Shown: positions 44,274-53,488, counted from the first letter of the stretch. The stretch: 64,000 bases of DNA from AEGEAN-183 sp045563675 (GCA_045563675.1 JBJLIX010000001.1:434001-498000); one strand, 5' to 3'. Translations and numbers: made by a program. The notes: a model not told the origin generated them from the sequence alone.

Positions 44274-44837
44274 ATGAAGAAGATTTTATTTTTATTGATA
44301 ATACCAACTCTATCTCTATCTTTGAATGCCCATCAAGACATTGAGATTAAAAAGTGCCTTGATATTTCTGAACCGGAAAAAAGACTTTCGTGCTTTGATG
44401 CTTTGTTTCTAAATATATCCCAAGATGAACCAGAAAAGCTTACAGAGACTTTAAAACTAGAAATCAATAAAAATATAGAGAAAGAAGATGTTAGTGATTC
44501 TGGTCAAGTAATCAAACCCCAAAAGAAAGATGAAGAAATAATAGAAGACCAAAGGCAAGAAATTACTTCTCTTAAGAGAAAAATTAAAAGTATTTCAAAT
44601 AATAAAGACAATACTGCTACTAATAACTCTTCTTTGGATTCAGTAATTGTCTCAGTTGAATATAGGCAATCTAAATTTAGATTCAAGCTTGATAATGGTC
44701 AAATCTGGCAACTAACTGATTCCGGGATTGGGGCTAGACTAAAGAAAGGTCAAACTATAAAAATAGAACCCGGAGGAATGAGGTCCTTCTTTCTAGTTAA
44801 CTCTAAGGGAAGGTTCAGGGCAAAACAGATTAAATAA
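44274..44837 (+). CDS. Exported protein of unknown function
   Basis: 187 residues with a signal peptide (KKILFLLIIPTLSLSLNA). The mature part opens with KKCLDISEPEKRLSCFDALF, a two-Cys motif of the C(x)nRLxCFD type that recurs in several exported proteobacterial proteins. A charged, low-complexity middle is followed by a C-terminal beta-rich segment (VIVSVEYRQSKFRFKLDNGQ IWQL). No enzyme motif is visible. The role is unknown; a periplasmic or envelope location is likely. It is downstream of tRNA-Arg. Confidence 0.65.
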   Translation: MKKILFLLIIPTLSLSLNAHQDIEIKKCLDISEPEKRLSCFDALFLNISQDEPEKLTETLKLEINKNIEKEDVSDSGQVIKPQKKDEEIIEDQRQEITSLKRKIKSISNNKDNTATNNSSLDSVIVSVEYRQSKFRFKLDNGQIWQLTDSGIGARLKKGQTIKIEPGGMRSFFLVNSKGRFRAKQIK

Positions 44838-44864
44838 TTTAACTAAAGCTCAAATGCTTAATAT

Positions 44865-44892
44865 TTGACAGTTTTTTTACTTTATTTATTAT
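44865..44892 (+). promoter_or_regulatory. Strong promoter for the amidohydrolase-DUF1330 pair
   Basis: A consensus TTGACA (44,865-44,870) and a near-consensus TATTAT (44,887-44,892) are 16 bases apart, the best sigma70 match in the window. The start would be near 44,899, inside the palindrome AAGCGCTT (44,895-44,902), which could serve as an operator. AAGGGGAA sits just before the ATG as ribosome-binding site. Confidence 0.65.
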
Positions 44893-44921
44893 GAAAGCGC
44901 TTAATTATTAAGGGGAAAAAG

Positions 44922-46586
44922 ATGACTCATGACATATTAATTAAAGGAGGTCAGGTAGTAGACGGTACAGGCTCTGAATCTAAATACGCTGATGTTGCCA
45001 TTAAAGACGGAATTATTGCTGAAATTGGGAAAGTAGATGGACAGGCTGAATACGAAATAGATGCAGAAGGTCAGACAGTCACTCCTGGTTTCGTAGATAT
45101 TCATACACATCTAGATGCTCAAATAGGTTGGGATCACGAACTAAGACCAGTTAGTCATCACGGTGTCACTTCGGTTCTTATGGGTAACTGTGGAGTTACC
45201 TTTGCACCCTGTAAACCTGAAGACAGAGAACTCATAGCCCATATGATGCAAACAGTAGAAGATATTCCTAAAGAAGCCATACTTGGAGGTCTACCTTGGG
45301 ATTGGGAAGATTACGGAGGATACCTAAATTCCATAGAAAAGTTTGACCTTGGAATAAATGTAGCCGGAATGGTGGGCCATACTGCAGTTAGATATTATGT
45401 AATGGGAGAAAGATCAGTAGAAGAACTAGCCACTGACGAAGAAATTAAAAGAATGGCAGAAATAGTTGGAGAATCAATGGATGGAGGAGCGGTTGGATTT
45501 TCAACAAACAGATACCCTCCTCATGTTGGTCCAGATGGAAGGTCGATTCCAGGTACCTATGCCGAAGCTAAAGAATTGTTAGAAATTGCAAAAGTAGTAG
45601 GTGAAAAAAGAGGTCTTATGCAAAACGTATTAGATTTTGGAGGACAGCCTGAATTCTCAGTTAAACTACTTAAGGACCTTGCTAGTACTACAAAAGATCG
45701 AATACTTTTTAGTATGGGGACAGGTCCTGACTTAGAGTCAGGGAAAAGGGTTCGTGGTCTTCTTAAAGAACTTTGCAGTGAAGGTGGAGATATAACAGCC
45801 ATTTCACAGCCTAGATCTTCTGGCTTTATGTTTGGACTGCAATCTGGATTACCATTTTCTGGAGAGACCTGGGATCAACTTAGAGCAATGGATCTTAAAG
45901 GTAGGCTAGCAGCTATTAGGGATACAGAAACAAGAAATAAGCTAATTCAAGAAGCTTCAGTTAGCAAAGAACACCTTCCTTATCATTTGGTTTTCTGGTT
46001 AGGAGACGAAGAGACTCCTGATTATGCTGCAGGAGCAGAGAAGTGTGTAGCTGATATGTCTAAACAAAGAGGGATTCACCCTTCTGAGTTATTTTTAAAT
46101 TTATCCGATGAATCTGATGGAAGGGCTCTATTTAACTATAGAATGTTTAATCAAAATTTAGAAGCCGCTGGCGAAATGTTCTTGAGTGACAGAATCTTTC
46201 CTGGTCTGGGCGATGCAGGTGCTCATGTCTCTCAAATCTGCGATGCTGGTTGGGCTACCTTTGTGCTTTCGCATTGGGTGCGTAAGACCGGTCTTTATAG
46301 CCTGGAAGAAGGGGTGAGAAGAATCACCTCTGCTCCAGCTAGAATTATTGGACTAAAAGACAGAGGAACTCTAGAAGTTGGTAAAAAAGCGGATGTTAAT
46401 GTTTTTGATGCAGACTCTGTAGCTGAACTCCAACCTGAAATCGTACATGATTTTCCAGGTGGAGCTCCAAGATATATCCAAGGGTCAAAGGGTTATAAAG
46501 CAACAGTAGTTAACGGACAAATAAACTTCATCGATGGCGAGTTAACTGGAGCTTCTAACGGCGAAGTTTTGAGACATGGTGCGTAG
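44922..46586 (+). CDS. N-acyl-D-amino-acid deacylase-like amidohydrolase
   Basis: 554 residues of the amidohydrolase superfamily, amidohydro_3 type. The N-terminal DILIKGGQVVDGTGSES forms the beta sandwich; the metal-binding HTH is VDIHTHLDAQIGW (His61, His63); GLGDAGAHVSQICDAG holds the late metal Asp/His region. The C-terminal GTLEVGKKADVNVFD is typical. Relatives include D-aminoacylases and related deacylases. The true substrate is unknown; many marine bacteria have several such copies beside CoA-degradation genes. It precedes a DUF1330 gene by 18 bases. Confidence 0.82.
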   Translation: MTHDILIKGGQVVDGTGSESKYADVAIKDGIIAEIGKVDGQAEYEIDAEGQTVTPGFVDIHTHLDAQIGWDHELRPVSHHGVTSVLMGNCGVTFAPCKPEDRELIAHMMQTVEDIPKEAILGGLPWDWEDYGGYLNSIEKFDLGINVAGMVGHTAVRYYVMGERSVEELATDEEIKRMAEIVGESMDGGAVGFSTNRYPPHVGPDGRSIPGTYAEAKELLEIAKVVGEKRGLMQNVLDFGGQPEFSVKLLKDLASTTKDRILFSMGTGPDLESGKRVRGLLKELCSEGGDITAISQPRSSGFMFGLQSGLPFSGETWDQLRAMDLKGRLAAIRDTETRNKLIQEASVSKEHLPYHLVFWLGDEETPDYAAGAEKCVADMSKQRGIHPSELFLNLSDESDGRALFNYRMFNQNLEAAGEMFLSDRIFPGLGDAGAHVSQICDAGWATFVLSHWVRKTGLYSLEEGVRRITSAPARIIGLKDRGTLEVGKKADVNVFDADSVAELQPEIVHDFPGGAPRYIQGSKGYKATVVNGQINFIDGELTGASNGEVLRHGA

Positions 46587-46604
46587 AAAAAGAGAGGTTT
46601 AGTT

Positions 46605-47021
46605 ATGGAAGTGAAGAATGCAGTTATGCCTAATGATGAGCAGATGTCTGGCTTTCTTGAAGGGGATAAAAATCAACAAATTTTTATGGTTAACCTTCTT
46701 AAGTTTAAAGATAAAGCTGAATACCCCGATAAAAGAGAAACTGATCTAACGGGCGAAGAAGCTTATGCCATATATGGCCAAGAAGTAAGAAAACACCTTG
46801 AAAAGGTTGGTGGAAAGCCTATCTTTAGTGGAAAGGTATCGCGACTGATGCTGGGAGAGGTTGAAGATCTTTGGGATCTGATTGCAATTGCCACATATCC
46901 AAACCGAAAGGCTATGTTAGATATGATATCGGACCCTGAATACATTAAAAGCGCTCAGCATCGTGTTGCAGGCCTTGAAGGCCAACTTAATATAGAGACA
47001 AACTCTCCCTTAGATATTTAA
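46605..47021 (+). CDS. DUF1330-type dimeric alpha/beta-barrel protein
   Basis: 138 residues. FMVNLLKFKDKAEY, EEAYAIYGQEVRKHLEKVGGKPIFSG and LIAIATYPNRKAMLDMISDPEY match DUF1330, small ferredoxin-like-fold proteins. No catalytic residue is known. It is probably co-transcribed with the amidohydrolase upstream and converges with the nitroreductase gene. Confidence 0.82.
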   Translation: MEVKNAVMPNDEQMSGFLEGDKNQQIFMVNLLKFKDKAEYPDKRETDLTGEEAYAIYGQEVRKHLEKVGGKPIFSGKVSRLMLGEVEDLWDLIAIATYPNRKAMLDMISDPEYIKSAQHRVAGLEGQLNIETNSPLDI

Positions 47022-47034
47022 GATATTTAAGGAA

Positions 47035-47694
47035 TTATTTTTCTATAAACTTAGCCCAAACATCGAACGGTTCTCTTTCAGTAACTAGGTTATTTACTGG
47101 AGCTGTATCATCGATGTAACCTATGGCCATACCACAAAAAAGCATTAACTCTTTACCTGCTCCCACAAAACTAGAGACACTATCGGGTCTGGCTGACCAT
47201 GCTTCTTGTGGGCAGGTATCTAAACCCTCCTCTTTTGCTAAAAGCATAAAAGATTGAAGAAACATACCTAAATCTGACCACTGTGGAGGTCCCATTTGTC
47301 TATCTACATAACAAAAGTATCCTGCTGGTGCTCCAAAGAATTCGAAGTTTTTTAACATTTGTTTCATTCTGGCTTCTTTATCTTCTTTTCCTATACCCAG
47401 AAGGCCATACATATCTATGGCTACCTTGAGCCTTGCAGATTTATAAGGCTCCGTTAAATCCTTGGGATAAATATCATAAGCAGGCGTTTCAGGTTCAGTC
47501 CACTCTGAAAGATGCTGTAAAAAAGCCTTCATAGTGCCATTGTTAATGACAAAAATTCTCCAAGGTTGGAGGTTACCACCAGAAGCAGCTCTTGCTGACT
47601 TCTCGAGTAAAGCTTGAATTAATTTATTATCTACTGGGGTGTCTAAAAATGCTCTAACCGACTTTCTTTGGGATATGGCATCAGAAACTTTCAT
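47035..47694 (-). CDS. Nitroreductase family FMN oxidoreductase
   Basis: 219 residues. AISQRKSVRAFLD and ARAASGGNLQPWRIFVI form the FMN-binding N-terminal signature of the nitroreductase fold; GAPAGYFCYVD and GLDTCPQEAW are typical of the central part. Such enzymes reduce nitro compounds, quinones or enones with NAD(P)H as dimers. The natural substrate is unknown. It is the last gene of a minus-strand run, 6 bases after the acyl-CoA synthetase, suggesting a shared pathway. Confidence 0.88.
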   Translation of the reverse strand: MKVSDAISQRKSVRAFLDTPVDNKLIQALLEKSARAASGGNLQPWRIFVINNGTMKAFLQHLSEWTEPETPAYDIYPKDLTEPYKSARLKVAIDMYGLLGIGKEDKEARMKQMLKNFEFFGAPAGYFCYVDRQMGPPQWSDLGMFLQSFMLLAKEEGLDTCPQEAWSARPDSVSSFVGAGKELMLFCGMAIGYIDDTAPVNNLVTEREPFDVWAKFIEK

Positions 47695-47700
47695 TAATAC

Positions 47701-49350
47701 TTAAGAAAGTTCTTCGTCGGCTCTCTGTTTAGCCCACTTGTAATTGGCTTTACCATTCGGGGCCCTCATAACTTCATCAACAAATAAAACTTGTTTAGGA
47801 AGTTTATAGCCGGCTAGGTGATCTCGAGTAAAACTAATTAAATCTGCCTCTTCCACAATGTTATCTTCTTTAAAAGAAGCCAGGGCTACTACTCTTTGAC
47901 CAAACCTATCGTCCTCGACACCCACAACTAGACAATCGTAAATATCAGGATGGCGTTTTACTGCTTCTTCTACCTCTTCCGGGTAAACCTTTTCTCCAGC
48001 AGTGTTAATACAATTGCTGCCCCGGCCAAGTAAGGTGATAGAGCCGTCAGCTTCAACTAAAGCATAGTCTCCTGGAAAGCTATACCTCACCCCATCTACT
48101 TCTTTGAAAGTTTCTGCAGATTTTTTTTCATCCTTGTAATAACCTTCTGGAACTAATCCACTAGTTCCAATCAGACCCATTTCCCCAGAACCAGGTTCAA
48201 CAAGTTTCCCTTCATCTGTAATGACTATAACCCCGGGGTTTAGAGTAAATTTGGCAGTTGGAGCTGGATTCTCTCTTGAAGCAATAGAGCTACCCATTCC
48301 CCCCTCAGTTGATCCCATTGCATCAACCAAAAGCATTTCGTGGTGGGCAAGAAGACCTTCTTTTACCTCAGAACTCCACATAACCCCACTTGAAATCATC
48401 ATGTTGACCGAACTAATGTCGTAAGGACTGCCTTCACCCTTTGCTTTATCTAAAGAATCCCTAATTGGTTTTGCAAACGCATCCCCAACAATTACCAGAT
48501 TATTAACTTTGTGTTTCTCGGTTTCCTTTAATAAGTAATCTGGATCAAAGCCCAGCTGAGGAATGGTTACCACTGTACCTCCAACGCTTAAAGGAATTAA
48601 AGCCCCCAGCCACATTCCAGTTCCATGCATTAAAGGACATGCAGGTAAACTTACAATTAAGCTATCAGACTTTTCTAGATCTTCAACTAGTCCTGGGACT
48701 ATATCTAAGCTAAATCCTTGTATATCCTCTAGATCTTCTGGAGCTATAGGAAGTAATCCCCAGGCAGTTCCTGTTTTTAGCATTCCACTAACAAAACCTT
48801 GATGCTTATACATGACTCCTTTGGGCATTCCTGTCGTACCACCTGTATAGAGCATATAAATATTCTCTCCTGACCTCTCCTGTCTTTCCATCGGATCGTT
48901 ATTAGATATGGAATCTTCAAAATCAACTGAAAATTCAGGGAGTTCAGTTGTGTCATCACTAACCTGAATAAAGACTTTCACTTTTGGTAATTTTTCTTTT
49001 ATGGACTCAATTTGGCTCGCATAACAACCTTGATAAAAAACTGCTTCTGCATCAGCATTGTCTAGTAGGTAAACAAGTTCATCTTCTTTGTACCTGTAAT
49101 TTACATTTATCGGAACACCCTTAATCTTGAAAATAGAGTATTGAGCTTCCAGATACTCATTAGAATTATGGAGATAAAGGCCTACCTTAGAGTTATCTCC
49201 TAAGCCATTTTTAGTTAATAAAGATGCTAGCCTGGCAGCCCTTTCATCATATTCTTTCCAGGTTCTTTCTATATTTCCGCAAATTAATGCTTTTCTATCA
49301 GGAATCACATCTGAGATGTTTTCCCACAAAGTTGCAAAGTGTGTCTCCAT
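47701..49350 (-). CDS. Acyl-CoA synthetase / AMP-forming ligase
   Basis: 549 residues of the adenylate-forming ANL family. The P-loop YTGGTTGMPKG is at 168-178; DAMGSTEGGMG and the hinge GRGSNCINTAGEKVYPEEVEEA follow, and the C-terminal Lys lies in APNGKANYKWAK. It activates a carboxylic acid to its CoA thioester using ATP. The long insert between the P-loop and the next motifs resembles fatty-acid or steroid-side-chain ligases (FadD-like). It starts 22 bases after the carotenoid oxygenase stop. Confidence 0.9.
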   Translation of the reverse strand: METHFATLWENISDVIPDRKALICGNIERTWKEYDERAARLASLLTKNGLGDNSKVGLYLHNSNEYLEAQYSIFKIKGVPINVNYRYKEDELVYLLDNADAEAVFYQGCYASQIESIKEKLPKVKVFIQVSDDTTELPEFSVDFEDSISNNDPMERQERSGENIYMLYTGGTTGMPKGVMYKHQGFVSGMLKTGTAWGLLPIAPEDLEDIQGFSLDIVPGLVEDLEKSDSLIVSLPACPLMHGTGMWLGALIPLSVGGTVVTIPQLGFDPDYLLKETEKHKVNNLVIVGDAFAKPIRDSLDKAKGEGSPYDISSVNMMISSGVMWSSEVKEGLLAHHEMLLVDAMGSTEGGMGSSIASRENPAPTAKFTLNPGVIVITDEGKLVEPGSGEMGLIGTSGLVPEGYYKDEKKSAETFKEVDGVRYSFPGDYALVEADGSITLLGRGSNCINTAGEKVYPEEVEEAVKRHPDIYDCLVVGVEDDRFGQRVVALASFKEDNIVEEADLISFTRDHLAGYKLPKQVLFVDEVMRAPNGKANYKWAKQRADEELS

Positions 49351-49372
49351 TTTTATTCCTTAAAAAATTGTT

Positions 49373-50731
49373 TTATTTAGGCATCCAGTTTCCATGCGCT
49401 CCATAAGGTATTCTTTGAGGAGTGTATATTTCTGCAACAGGAGGGGATTCAAAGTCTTTTGAATCTATTATTAATAGTTTCGACCTTTCAGTCTCTTCCT
49501 CATAAGCCAACATTAAGATCCACCCATCCTCTTCACCTGACTCTTTAGATTTAGGAGCAAATACTGGCTCTCCGCCTTTTATATTCTTGCCTAAATTATG
49601 AGTAAACCTTTTATCTTTAGCTAAGTCATATTTATGTACATGATTCCCCAAAGTTAAAGATTCTGCATTGGTATCTAAAGTCATGCAGTAACCATAGTCA
49701 TTTTTTAAACCTATTCTTCTATCATCTACTCTGGGAAAATCGCAAGCTGCATCGTCTATCTGCTCTTCTTTCACTTCACCTAGCTCTAAATCTATGGTCC
49801 ACTTCCACAACCTTCCTATCGTTGTGTCTCCGCCATAAACTTCTTGGAAACCGCCGACCATTGCTTCTTTTTGCTTACAAACATAGAGAATTATTTTATT
49901 CCCTTCCTGATAGGAGTTGAGAGGATGAAATACATAACAGGGTTCAATTTCAAACCATCTAACATCACTATTGGATCCATCTCTGGGCATTACACCTAAT
50001 CTAGCTCCGCACTCAGGCTTAAATCCAAAGGGCGAACCAGTTTCTACTGCCAGGTTCATATCAGAGATTATTGGGAGATCCATAAAAATAACAAAATTCT
50101 CTGTCACATTCCAATCGTGCATCATTACCGCCCTTGGCAGTTCTATGGGTTCAGTTTGAATCAAGCTTCCCTTGGCATTGACACGATAATAAGTGAGATA
50201 AGGCTCAGCCATTAGAGAATAGGAAAAAAATAAGAGCTCTCCTGTCTTAGGGCAGACCCTTGGATGTGCAGTCATGGCGCCGTTAAGTTTTCCTGAAAAG
50301 TCATACACTCCTAGTGTTTCAAGATCCTCGTTAACCTCCCAAGGTAAATGGGCTTCCTCTAAAGCTAATAACTTACCAGCATGCTTAACAATATGAGTAT
50401 TGGCTGGGGAGGCACTCAAGTCTCCAAAAGAACTAATGATATCTAAGTCTTTTTCATAGTAGGGGGTTTTAACGTATCTATTTTTATAATTAACCACTCC
50501 ATTTTTAAATTGGAACCCATGAAGCATTCCATTACCAAAAAACCAATGGTCACTATAGCCAGACCTGGGATTCATACCATTTCTGACATAGAGACCGTTT
50601 AATCCTTCTGGAATCTTGCCCTTTACAGTTAGATCTTTTGTTTCTAGTTCTTTTTCTACAGGACCCCAATTACCTTGAAGATGCCATGCATTTTTATCCA
50701 CTGCATCAGTGTCGAATAAACTTTGACTCAT
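49373..50731 (-). CDS. Carotenoid/stilbene cleavage oxygenase
   Basis: 452 residues of the RPE65/CCD seven-bladed propeller family. The four iron-binding His residues are visible at His156 (TAHPRVC), His205 (MMHDWNVT), His269 (VFHPLNS) and His446 (YGAHGNW). The enzyme splits a double bond with oxygen, giving aldehydes or ketones from carotenoids, apocarotenoids or lignin-derived stilbenes. A strong AGGGGG ribosome site precedes the ATG. Its neighbours are an acyl-CoA synthetase, a MaoC hydratase and a CitE-like lyase. Confidence 0.92.
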   Translation of the reverse strand: MSQSLFDTDAVDKNAWHLQGNWGPVEKELETKDLTVKGKIPEGLNGLYVRNGMNPRSGYSDHWFFGNGMLHGFQFKNGVVNYKNRYVKTPYYEKDLDIISSFGDLSASPANTHIVKHAGKLLALEEAHLPWEVNEDLETLGVYDFSGKLNGAMTAHPRVCPKTGELLFFSYSLMAEPYLTYYRVNAKGSLIQTEPIELPRAVMMHDWNVTENFVIFMDLPIISDMNLAVETGSPFGFKPECGARLGVMPRDGSNSDVRWFEIEPCYVFHPLNSYQEGNKIILYVCKQKEAMVGGFQEVYGGDTTIGRLWKWTIDLELGEVKEEQIDDAACDFPRVDDRRIGLKNDYGYCMTLDTNAESLTLGNHVHKYDLAKDKRFTHNLGKNIKGGEPVFAPKSKESGEEDGWILMLAYEEETERSKLLIIDSKDFESPPVAEIYTPQRIPYGAHGNWMPK

Positions 50732-50796
50732 ATATACCCCCTATCTCATTTATGAAGTGTAAGTTATAACAAAAATAAAGTTTAACGCCACATCTA

Positions 50797-51315
50797 TTAA
50801 TAATCTATCTTATCCTCTACAGCCTTACCTTGCTTGGGGATGAGTGCTGACCTTAAATAAGAAGCTACAATCACTTCATCCTGGTTCTTACCAGTAGTTT
50901 TGACAGTAACAATTCCATCATCTGGTCTAGACTTTGATTCTCTTTTATCCATAACTTCAGATTCTGCGTATAAAGTATCTCCAACATATAGAGGATGAGG
51001 CAAAACAATGTCTGTCCAACCTAAATTTGCAATAGCTTTTTGACTAACATCACTTACGCTCATCCCTACCATAAGCGCTATAGTGAATGGACTATTTACT
51101 AAAGTCTTACCAAATTCTGTTCCCTTCCCAAACTCTTCATCAAAATGTATTGGATGTTGATTCATTGTAAGTAAGGTAAACCATGTATTGTCTGACTGAG
51201 TGATTGTTCGTCCTGGTCTGTGTTCATAAATATCTCCTATCTTAAAATCTTCATAATACCTCCCAAAGACTTCTCTATACCTTCCAGGTTCTATTTCTTT
51301 TATATTCTTTACCAT
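50797..51315 (-). CDS. MaoC-like enoyl-CoA hydratase
   Basis: 172 residues, hot-dog fold. The region DNTWFTLLTMNQHPIHFDEEF carries the hydratase-2 His and the FGKTLVNSPFTIALMVG part closes the site; the Asp of the common D-x-N-P-x-H motif is replaced by the MNQHPIH form seen in mesaconyl- or itaconyl-CoA hydratase-like members. It adds or removes water on an enoyl-CoA. It is 23 bases after the CitE-like gene and likely acts with it. Confidence 0.85.
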   Translation of the reverse strand: MVKNIKEIEPGRYREVFGRYYEDFKIGDIYEHRPGRTITQSDNTWFTLLTMNQHPIHFDEEFGKGTEFGKTLVNSPFTIALMVGMSVSDVSQKAIANLGWTDIVLPHPLYVGDTLYAESEVMDKRESKSRPDDGIVTVKTTGKNQDEVIVASYLRSALIPKQGKAVEDKIDY

Positions 51316-51338
51316 TAATTTACCTCTATCCCATAAAT

Positions 51339-52157
51339 TTATTTTTTTAAAACAACACCAGCCAAAAATAAGCGTTTCTTCATTAGCCTAATAACTGGTT
51401 CATCAATCATCTTACCATCCACTGATATGACTCCTCCTTTGGAGCTGTTATAAGCTTCAACTATATTCTTTGCTTCTTCTACTTCCTGTTGGGTTGGTAA
51501 AAATCTTTCTCTAATTATCTTTGCTTGTTTTGGATGAATGGCAAACTTGCTATTAAAGCCCATAGATTTAGCTTTCAAACTCTCTTCAGCTAATTGATCT
51601 TCCGCATTTATCTCCATAAATGGGCTGTCAATTGTTAGCAAATTTTGTTTACTTGCTTCAATTACTATCATAGACCTTGCCATTAGCAATGCATCCCAGC
51701 TCATGTCAGATCCAAGCTCAGCTGAAAGGTCTGCTCCTCCTAATGCAAGTCCAATAACTTTTTTGTCTTTGGTCAATGAAGAAAGAGCTTCTAATGCCAG
51801 TGGGGTTTCTATTAATAGAATAACTTTTGTTTCATCTTTTAAACAAGAGAGTTCTTTGGGAGATTCTATTTTAGGAATTATTAACCCCAGGAAATTCTTG
51901 AATATATTTTGAAATAAAGCAATATCCTCTTCTCCATCACTAGACGAAAGGGGGTTAGTTCTTATAAAGAAAGGTTTTTTAATCTCTTCTGAAGACAAGT
52001 ACTCAGCTAAACCCTTTCTAGTCCTGTTCTTTTCGCTAGTCGGAACTGAGTCCTCTAGATCAAGAATTAAGCCATCTGCCTCTGAGTTTTCAGCCTTGTT
52101 AATCCATTCCAATTGGTTGGAAGGAACAAAAAGAGGGCTAACAGGAAAAGTTGTCAA
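51339..52157 (-). CDS. CitE-like acyl-CoA lyase (HpcH/HpaI family)
   Basis: 272 residues, TIM barrel. FVPSNQLEWI, the DLEDSV motif (33-38), Arg66 in FIRTNP, Glu117 in LLIETPLAL and Asp143 in GGADLSAELG are the Mg and CoA-ester residues, and FAIHPKQAKII closes the barrel. Homologues are the citrate lyase beta chain and stand-alone malyl-, citramalyl- or beta-methylmalyl-CoA lyases. No citrate lyase alpha or gamma chain is near, so a stand-alone CoA-ester lyase is likely. It starts 11 bases after dsbA. Confidence 0.85.
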   Translation of the reverse strand: MTTFPVSPLFVPSNQLEWINKAENSEADGLILDLEDSVPTSEKNRTRKGLAEYLSSEEIKKPFFIRTNPLSSSDGEEDIALFQNIFKNFLGLIIPKIESPKELSCLKDETKVILLIETPLALEALSSLTKDKKVIGLALGGADLSAELGSDMSWDALLMARSMIVIEASKQNLLTIDSPFMEINAEDQLAEESLKAKSMGFNSKFAIHPKQAKIIRERFLPTQQEVEEAKNIVEAYNSSKGGVISVDGKMIDEPVIRLMKKRLFLAGVVLKK

Positions 52158-52168
52158 AATAATTTTTA

Positions 52169-52813
52169 TTAAGAATTAGGTAATAGTTGCCTCTCTTTCT
52201 TTATTAGAAAGTTAACAACATCAAGTATATCTTCTGTTCTTAAGGACCTGTTGGCAGAGACCTTATATTTTCCATTAACAATTAATGTGGGAACTGCAGT
52301 TATAGACCACTGCCTCATCCTTTTATTTGCCTGATTAACTGAGTTTTCTACTCCAAATGACGTTGAAACAGAATTATATCTTTCCTTATTAATTCCAAAT
52401 CCTCTAAAAAAATATTCTAACTCAGAATTACCAGTCAAAAATCTTCTCTCTCTATGAATTGCTGTAAATGCTGCAGGAGTTACCTTTTCCTCTATTCCTA
52501 ACGCTTTGGCTGTATAAAACAGCCTAGCATGGATCATCAAGGTAGGGTTCCAGGTTGCTGGCGATTTTTTAAAATAAACATCTTTTGCAAGCTGTTTTTC
52601 CCACTGATTTATATAGGACTCTAGAGCATGGCAATGATTACACCCATACCAAAAAACTTCAACTACCTCTATTTTAGAAGGGTCTCTGGTAGTTATGGGG
52701 CTACTTAGAACCTCATAATGTTTGCCCTGAGAATATTCTTCTGCTATTTGAAGACCACAAAAACTAAGAAAAGCTAAAGTAAGGCTTACTCTGATTAAAG
52801 CTGTACTCTTCAT
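52169..52813 (-). CDS. dsbA: Thiol:disulfide interchange protein DsbA
   Basis: 214 residues with a signal peptide. The thioredoxin active site reads CNHC (Cys58-Cys61) in WYGCNHCHALE, with His in the last x position as in E. coli DsbA, and the cis-Pro loop is TAVPTLIVNG. It oxidises cysteine pairs of exported proteins in the periplasm. Its partner dsbB lies about 5 kb away at 57,768. It follows cytochrome c4 by one base, the common gammaproteobacterial order. Confidence 0.92.
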   Translation of the reverse strand: MKSTALIRVSLTLAFLSFCGLQIAEEYSQGKHYEVLSSPITTRDPSKIEVVEVFWYGCNHCHALESYINQWEKQLAKDVYFKKSPATWNPTLMIHARLFYTAKALGIEEKVTPAAFTAIHRERRFLTGNSELEYFFRGFGINKERYNSVSTSFGVENSVNQANKRMRQWSITAVPTLIVNGKYKVSANRSLRTEDILDVVNFLIKKERQLLPNS

Positions 52814-52814
52814 T

Positions 52815-53411
52815 CTAATGCAACCCGTTTATAAAACTAGAAAGTGCTTCTATCTCTTTGTCATCTAATTTATAGGCTATAGAAACCATTATTGCCGACT
52901 GTTCAGAGTATTGCCTTTCTCCAACTCTATATTCTTTTAAAGTTTTCTCTAAATATCCAGGTTTTTGTCCACTTAATAGTGGGTAACCAGCAAGGCTATT
53001 ACCCCTTCCTCTTGGTGAGTGGCAAGCAGAGCATGCAGGAATTCCTTTTTCAAAATTTCCAGCATAATAAAGTTTAAATCCTTGCTCTACTAATTCTTTT
53101 GAGACTTGGCCTATTTGATTGCTTTGGTTTGAATAGTAAGCTGCTATATCCTCCAGATCACTTTCATCAAAATTTTCAAGCATTCCCATCATTTCAGGTA
53201 TAGCCCTTTCACCTGACTGAATAAGTACAAGCTGATCCTTAAGATATTTAAAATTTTGTCCTGCTAATGAAGGCCATAAATCAACCATACTGTTACCGTC
53301 TGCCCCATGACAAGCTATACAAGTATCAGTTTTTTGTTTACCCGACTCAGCGTTTCCTGCCCCAAGCAGCATCAAAGCAAAAAGTAAAACTAAAGATTTT
53401 TTAAAATTCAT
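52815..53411 (-). CDS. Dihaem cytochrome c4
   Basis: 198 residues with a signal peptide. Two haem-binding motifs, CIACH (31-35) and CSACH (127-131), and two sets of axial Met candidates; the two halves repeat as expected for c4. It carries electrons in the periplasm, often to cytochrome oxidase. It is divergent from engB and upstream of dsbA, a conserved neighbourhood. Confidence 0.93.
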   Translation of the reverse strand: MNFKKSLVLLFALMLLGAGNAESGKQKTDTCIACHGADGNSMVDLWPSLAGQNFKYLKDQLVLIQSGERAIPEMMGMLENFDESDLEDIAAYYSNQSNQIGQVSKELVEQGFKLYYAGNFEKGIPACSACHSPRGRGNSLAGYPLLSGQKPGYLEKTLKEYRVGERQYSEQSAIMVSIAYKLDDKEIEALSSFINGLH

Positions 53412-53446
53412 AGAAATGCTTGTTTTTATTGATGATAAGGGCGAGG

Positions 53447-53452
53447 ATTATA
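53447..53452 (-). promoter_or_regulatory. Candidate -10 box of the cytochrome c4-dsbA unit
   Basis: The minus strand reads TATAAT about 36 bases from the cytochrome c4 ATG, which would give a leader near 29 bases. The best -35-like hexamer (TTGATT) is 22 bases upstream, so the match is partial. Confidence 0.4.
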
Positions 53453-53488
53453 TACCAACCTTCGTTTAGAGTTTAATCAAAGTAGCTA

